A stretch of DNA of 64,000 nt. Origin: Ochrobactrum vermis. Its GTDB lineage: Bacteria; Pseudomonadota; Alphaproteobacteria; Rhizobiales; Rhizobiaceae. The translations under genes and the position numbers were made by a program. Of the stretch, positions 60,427 to 64,000 are shown piece after piece. A model generated the notes under the pieces. That model was not told the origin of the DNA. It did no database searches and saw only the letters and a program-made list of their open reading frames with translations. The stretch lies in NCBI RefSeq assembly GCF_002975205.1, contig NZ_PCOC01000001.1:806001-870000 (forward strand). Reading direction: 5' to 3'. The first letter of the stretch is position 1. Each line of letters starts with the position of its first letter.

Positions 60427-60727
60427 CGGGCCTTATTCTCCAGACTGATCATCAGGCGGGTGCGGTAGCGCCCGCCGGATTTTTCGGCTCTGCAGTTTGT
60501 CCGTTTGCTGCTGGCCCCGCATCTGGCGGGCATTTGAATGCTGACAAGCTGCTTTTTGGAATTTAACCGCGTCTTGCAGGCCCGCAAGCTCGAGATGAGC
60601 CTGAGCAGGCGACGGCAAGACCGAACGGCTCGGCATTCAACGCCTCGACGTCAGATATTGCTCCGCAAATGCGGCCAGCCGTTCTTGTTCGAGGTCGATG
60701 TGGCCAGCCGAGAGGCACAGGAAACAT
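60427..60727. promoter_or_regulatory. aapJ-aapQ intergenic region
   Basis: These 300 bases contain a hairpin GGCGGG...CCCGCC (60455-60476) followed by ATTTTTC, and no credible gene. In many ABC operons such a hairpin after the binding-protein gene stabilises its mRNA or lowers read-through, so that the binding protein exceeds the membrane parts. Confidence 0.55.
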
Positions 60728-61921
60728 ATGGCTTCCTATTCTGCAACTGAACGTCGCCAGGACAGCGGCGGAACTTCGCTCCTGTACGATCCGCGTGTTC
60801 GTGGCATCTTCTATCAGGTCATCGTCTTTGCTGCGGTCATTGGCGCTATCTACTGGATAGTCGGCAACACGATCACCAATCTGCAGCGCGCAAACATTGC
60901 GTCCGGCTTCGGTTTCCTCAATGGTCGCGCCGGTTTCGATATCAGCCAGACGCTCATTCAGTACAACAGCGATTCGAACTATGGCCGGGCTTTTCTGGTC
61001 GGCCTTGTGAATACGCTTTACGTTGCCGCGCTCGGTGTCGTCACGGCATCGATCATCGGATTTATGGTCGGCATCGGCCGGCTTTCGCACAACTGGCTGA
61101 TCCGTAAGATCTGCACGGTCTATGTAGAAGTCTTCCGCAATATTCCGCCGCTGCTCGTTATCTTCTTCTGGTATTTCGGCGTCCTGTCCGTCCTGCCGCA
61201 GGCACGCGATAGTTTTGCACTTCCGCTCGGCACCTACCTCAACAATCGCGGCTTCTTCATGCCAGCTCCGGTATGGGGCGAGGGGGCGTGGCTTCTGCCT
61301 GTGGCGCTTCTCATCGGCATTGTGGCGTCGGTCATCGTTGCACGCTGGGCAAAACGCCGCCAGATGGCAACGGGAAAGCCTTTCCACACGATACGCGTAT
61401 CGGCTGCATTGATTATCGGCCTGCCGATACTGGCGCTGATTGCGACAGGCTTTCCGGTTTCATTTGACTTGCCAAAGCTGGGAACCTTCAATCTGACAGG
61501 TGGTGCGCAGGTCAAGCCGGAATTTCTGGCGCTGTTTCTGGCGCTGTCCTTCTATACGGCCTCCTTCATCGCCGAAACGGTTCGCGCCGGTGTTCTCGGT
61601 GTCAATAAGGGGCAGACCGAAGCAGCCTATGCGGTCGGGCTTCGTCCCGGTCAGACGATGCGTCTCATCATCGTTCCGCAGGCGCTGCGCATTATCATCC
61701 CGCCGCTATCGAGCCAGTATCTCAACCTCATCAAGAACTCGTCGCTCGCTATCGCCATCGGTTATCCCGATCTTGTCGCGGTTGGCGGAACCATCCTCAA
61801 CCAGACCGGCCAAGCGGTCGAAGTCGTGGCGATCTGGATGGTGATCTATCTGGGGATCAGCCTGTTCGTTTCCGGCTTGATGAACTGGTTCAATGCCAAG
61901 ATGGCACTGGTGGAGAGATGA
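60728..61921 (+). CDS. aapQ: Amino-acid ABC transporter permease AapQ
   Basis: A 397-residue inner-membrane permease with an N-terminal helix, a large periplasmic insertion (about residues 45-85 and 155-260) and the permease domain with the cytoplasmic EAA loop ([28 protein letters not shown] region near 305-330). AGGAAACAT precedes the ATG. Its TGA overlaps the aapM ATG. Confidence 0.95.
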   Translation: MASYSATERRQDSGGTSLLYDPRVRGIFYQVIVFAAVIGAIYWIVGNTITNLQRANIASGFGFLNGRAGFDISQTLIQYNSDSNYGRAFLVGLVNTLYVAALGVVTASIIGFMVGIGRLSHNWLIRKICTVYVEVFRNIPPLLVIFFWYFGVLSVLPQARDSFALPLGTYLNNRGFFMPAPVWGEGAWLLPVALLIGIVASVIVARWAKRRQMATGKPFHTIRVSAALIIGLPILALIATGFPVSFDLPKLGTFNLTGGAQVKPEFLALFLALSFYTASFIAETVRAGVLGVNKGQTEAAYAVGLRPGQTMRLIIVPQALRIIIPPLSSQYLNLIKNSSLAIAIGYPDLVAVGGTILNQTGQAVEVVAIWMVIYLGISLFVSGLMNWFNAKMALVER

Positions 61922-63081
61922 CAATGGAAAACGCAGATCTCCAATATGTCCGTACACAACTGGCGGATGGCGAGGCACCTCCGCGCTCCGTGCAGGGTAT
62001 TTCTCACTGGCTGCGCGTCAACCTGTTCGCAACGCCTGTCGATGCGGCGCTGACCATTCTCGGCCTGTTGGCCGTGGCATGGTTCCTTCCGCCGATTATC
62101 GAGTGGCTGTTCATCAAGGCTGTGTGGACCGGTACGGATCGCACGGCTTGCCTAACTGTCGCGCAGGGCGGTGCGCAACCGGAAGGCTGGTCGGGCGCCT
62201 GCTGGGCATTCGTGAATGCGAAATATGAGCAATTCATCTATGGGCGCTATCCGATTTCCGAACGCTGGCGGGTCAATCTGACTGCGTTGATCTTCGTCGT
62301 CCTGCTCGTGCCACTCATGATCCCGAAAGCACCGAAGAAGGTTCTCAACGCGATCCTGTTCTTCTTCGTGTTTCCGATAGTCGCCTTCTTCCTGCTGGTG
62401 GGCGGATGGTTCGGTCTTCCCTATGTGGAAACGCCACTTTGGGGCGGGCTTCTGGTCACGCTTGTCCTATCCTTCGTGGGCATTGCCGTGTCGCTACCCT
62501 TTGGCGTCGTGCTTGCACTCGGACGTCGTTCAAAGCTGCCTGTCATCAAGACGTTCTCGATCATCTTCATCGAAATGGTGCGTGGCGTTCCGCTGGTGAC
62601 GGTGCTGTTCATGGCCAGCGTCATGCTGCCACTGTTCCTGCCACCGGGCGTTACATTCGACAAGCTGCTGCGCGCCTTGATCGGTGTGGCGCTTTTCGCT
62701 TCGGCCTATATGGCGGAAGTGGTGCGCGGTGGCCTTCAGGCCATTCCTCGCGGGCAATATGAAGGTGCGGATGCCCTAGGTCTGGGCTACTGGCAAAAAA
62801 CGGGACTGATTGTCCTGCCGCAGGCGCTGAAACTGGTGATTCCGGGCATCGTGAACACCTTCATAGGTCTCTTCAAGGATACGAGCCTTGTCTACATCAT
62901 CGGCATGTTCGATCTGTTGGGCATCGTCCGTCAGAATTTTTCCGATGCCAATTGGGCTTCTCCACAGACGCCTGCCACCGGTCTGATCTTTGCGGGCTTC
63001 GTTTTCTGGATTTTCTGTTTCGCAATGTCGCGATACTCTATATTCATGGAACGACGGCTCGACACGGGTCATAAACGATAA
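61918..63081 (+). CDS. aapM: Amino-acid ABC transporter permease AapM
   Basis: A 387-residue permease partner of AapQ. Its permease domain spans about residues 175-375, with the EAA-type loop [25 protein letters not shown] long N-terminal part with two extra helices and a Cys-containing periplasmic loop is typical of AapM. It begins ATGACAATG at the aapQ stop (ATGA overlap). Confidence 0.95.
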   Translation: MTMENADLQYVRTQLADGEAPPRSVQGISHWLRVNLFATPVDAALTILGLLAVAWFLPPIIEWLFIKAVWTGTDRTACLTVAQGGAQPEGWSGACWAFVNAKYEQFIYGRYPISERWRVNLTALIFVVLLVPLMIPKAPKKVLNAILFFFVFPIVAFFLLVGGWFGLPYVETPLWGGLLVTLVLSFVGIAVSLPFGVVLALGRRSKLPVIKTFSIIFIEMVRGVPLVTVLFMASVMLPLFLPPGVTFDKLLRALIGVALFASAYMAEVVRGGLQAIPRGQYEGADALGLGYWQKTGLIVLPQALKLVIPGIVNTFIGLFKDTSLVYIIGMFDLLGIVRQNFSDANWASPQTPATGLIFAGFVFWIFCFAMSRYSIFMERRLDTGHKR

Positions 63082-63095
63082 GAATAAAGGGAATA

Positions 63096-63905
63096 ATGGA
63101 AATGAGTGCACAAAGCGCCCTGTCGCAATCCGAGCTCGACGTCGATCGTTCGAAGATGCAGGTTTCCAAAACCGATGTCGCCATCGAAATCACCAATATG
63201 CATAAGTGGTACGGTGAATTTCACGTGCTTCGCGACATCAATCTGAAGGTCATGCGCGGCGAGCGCATCGTTGTGGCGGGGCCGTCGGGTTCCGGTAAAT
63301 CGACCATGATCCGCTGCGTAAACCGTCTGGAAGAACACCAGAAGGGCAAGATCGTCGTTGACGGCATCGAACTGACCAACGACCTCAAGAAAATCGATGA
63401 AGTGCGCCGCGAAGTCGGCATGGTGTTCCAGCACTTCAACCTCTTCCCGCATCTGACCATTCTGGAAAACTGCACGCTTGCACCGATCTGGGTGCGCAAG
63501 ATGCCGAAGAAGCAGGCGGAAGAAGTCGCGATGCACTATCTGGCCCGTGTGAAAATTCCGGAACAGGCAAACAAGTATCCGGGCCAGCTTTCCGGCGGCC
63601 AGCAGCAGCGCGTCGCGATTGCTCGCGCATTGTGCATGAACCCCAAGGTCATGCTGTTCGATGAGCCGACCTCGGCTCTCGATCCGGAAATGGTGAAGGA
63701 AGTGCTGGATACGATGGTGAGCCTCGCTGCCGAAGGCATGACCATGATCTGCGTGACGCACGAAATGGGCTTTGCCCGTCAGGTTGCCAACCGCGTGATC
63801 TTCATGGATCAGGGCCAGATCGTCGAGCAGAATTCGCCGAACGAGTTCTTCGACAATCCGCAGCACGAACGCACCAAGCTGTTCCTGAGCCAGATCCTGC
63901 ACTGA
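63096..63905 (+). CDS. aapP: Amino-acid ABC transporter ATPase AapP
   Basis: A 269-residue polar amino-acid ABC ATPase. It has Walker [10 protein letters not shown] near residues 64-72, the signature LSGGQQQR, Walker [13 protein letters not shown] and the H-loop CVTHEMGF. An N-terminal extension of about 25 residues precedes the fold. AAAGGG lies upstream of ATG 63096; ATG 63102 is possible. It ends the operon; a terminator follows. Confidence 0.96.
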   Translation: MEMSAQSALSQSELDVDRSKMQVSKTDVAIEITNMHKWYGEFHVLRDINLKVMRGERIVVAGPSGSGKSTMIRCVNRLEEHQKGKIVVDGIELTNDLKKIDEVRREVGMVFQHFNLFPHLTILENCTLAPIWVRKMPKKQAEEVAMHYLARVKIPEQANKYPGQLSGGQQQRVAIARALCMNPKVMLFDEPTSALDPEMVKEVLDTMVSLAAEGMTMICVTHEMGFARQVANRVIFMDQGQIVEQNSPNEFFDNPQHERTKLFLSQILH

Positions 63906-63927
63906 TCGGGTTCATCGCATGAAATCA

Positions 63928-63962
63928 AAACACCCGTCAGAAAATCTGGCGGGTGTTTTTTA
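63928..63962 (+). terminator. aap operon terminator
   Basis: CACCCGTCAG/CTGGCGGGTG (63931-63940, 63946-63955; one G-T pair) is followed by seven T residues, 25 bases after the aapP stop. Confidence 0.9.
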
Positions 63963-63963
63963 T

Positions 63964-64000
63964 TTATTCGTCGTGTGGACCTTCGCAGAACTGGATGCGA
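63964..64000 (-). CDS. C-terminal tail of a minus-strand gene (edge)
   Basis: The last 37 bases read on the minus strand as RIQFCEGPHDE followed by TAA. It is placed against the aap terminator as a convergent gene end would be. Too little remains to identify it. Confidence 0.3.
   Translation of the reverse strand, partial: RIQFCEGPHDE

Overview
The window looks like a chromosome of the Brucella/Ochrobactrum group (Alphaproteobacteria, Rhizobiales). An Omp25-type outer membrane protein reads almost like the Brucella protein. A class C beta-lactamase of the OCH type sits divergently beside an AmpR-type regulator. Other markers of the order are the HdaA-type DnaA inactivator, DUF992 and DUF982 proteins, a complex I NDUFS4-like subunit and an AapJQMP amino-acid ABC transporter. 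Calls rest on reading the sequence and on remembered family features; no database search was run.

Positions 1-33300 are mostly housekeeping. They hold lptF (cut by the window edge), pepA, holC, two small membrane proteins, an ABC-F ATPase, a DinB protein, ndk, a META-domain protein, and the minus-strand run SDR-uvrC-pgsA-moaD-moaE. Then follow omp25, ampR/blaOCH, an intact IS3-family element, gst, a T2 ribonuclease, rlmJ, an EamA exporter, a standalone molybdopterin oxidoreductase, DUF992, purM-purN, a PerM-like permease with hdaA and an epimerase, an SH3 protein, lldP, tRNA-Pro and tRNA-Arg. The IS3 element has inserted in the loop of the beta-lactamase gene's terminator.

Positions 33290-45632 are a decayed prophage bounded by an 18-bp direct repeat of the 3' end of tRNA-Arg(TCT). 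It keeps the C-terminal stub of its integrase, a small terminase subunit, the first codons of the large terminase fused by deletion to a tail-fibre-like 3' end, an acyltransferase with an early stop, and a lysis cassette (GH19-like endolysin, nested spanins, coiled-coil membrane protein). It also has an SRAP gene broken by a frameshift and an IS630-family insertion. Its most unusual part is a set of minus-strand units, each ending in a GC-rich terminator that is usually preceded by a second hairpin. Some carry tiny membrane proteins, DUF982 proteins or a pair of paralogous proteins; at least five have no convincing ORF and look like short RNA genes.

Right of attR (45647-48962) lies a minus-strand accessory operon encoding a small basic protein, an exported 391-residue protein, a leucine-rich-repeat protein, a DUF805 membrane protein and an acidic cytosolic protein. 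A 27-bp sequence occurs in inverted orientation in its last gene and upstream of its first. Next come an HlyD-type adaptor with a membrane partner, a SnoaL-like protein that appears to start at CTG, an SH3 protein, a glycine-zipper lipoprotein, an RcnB-like protein, a glutamate-receptor-like binding protein with membrane helices, a large AI-2E-family protein, metC, a PAP2 phosphatase and the aapJQMP operon, which ends near the right edge.
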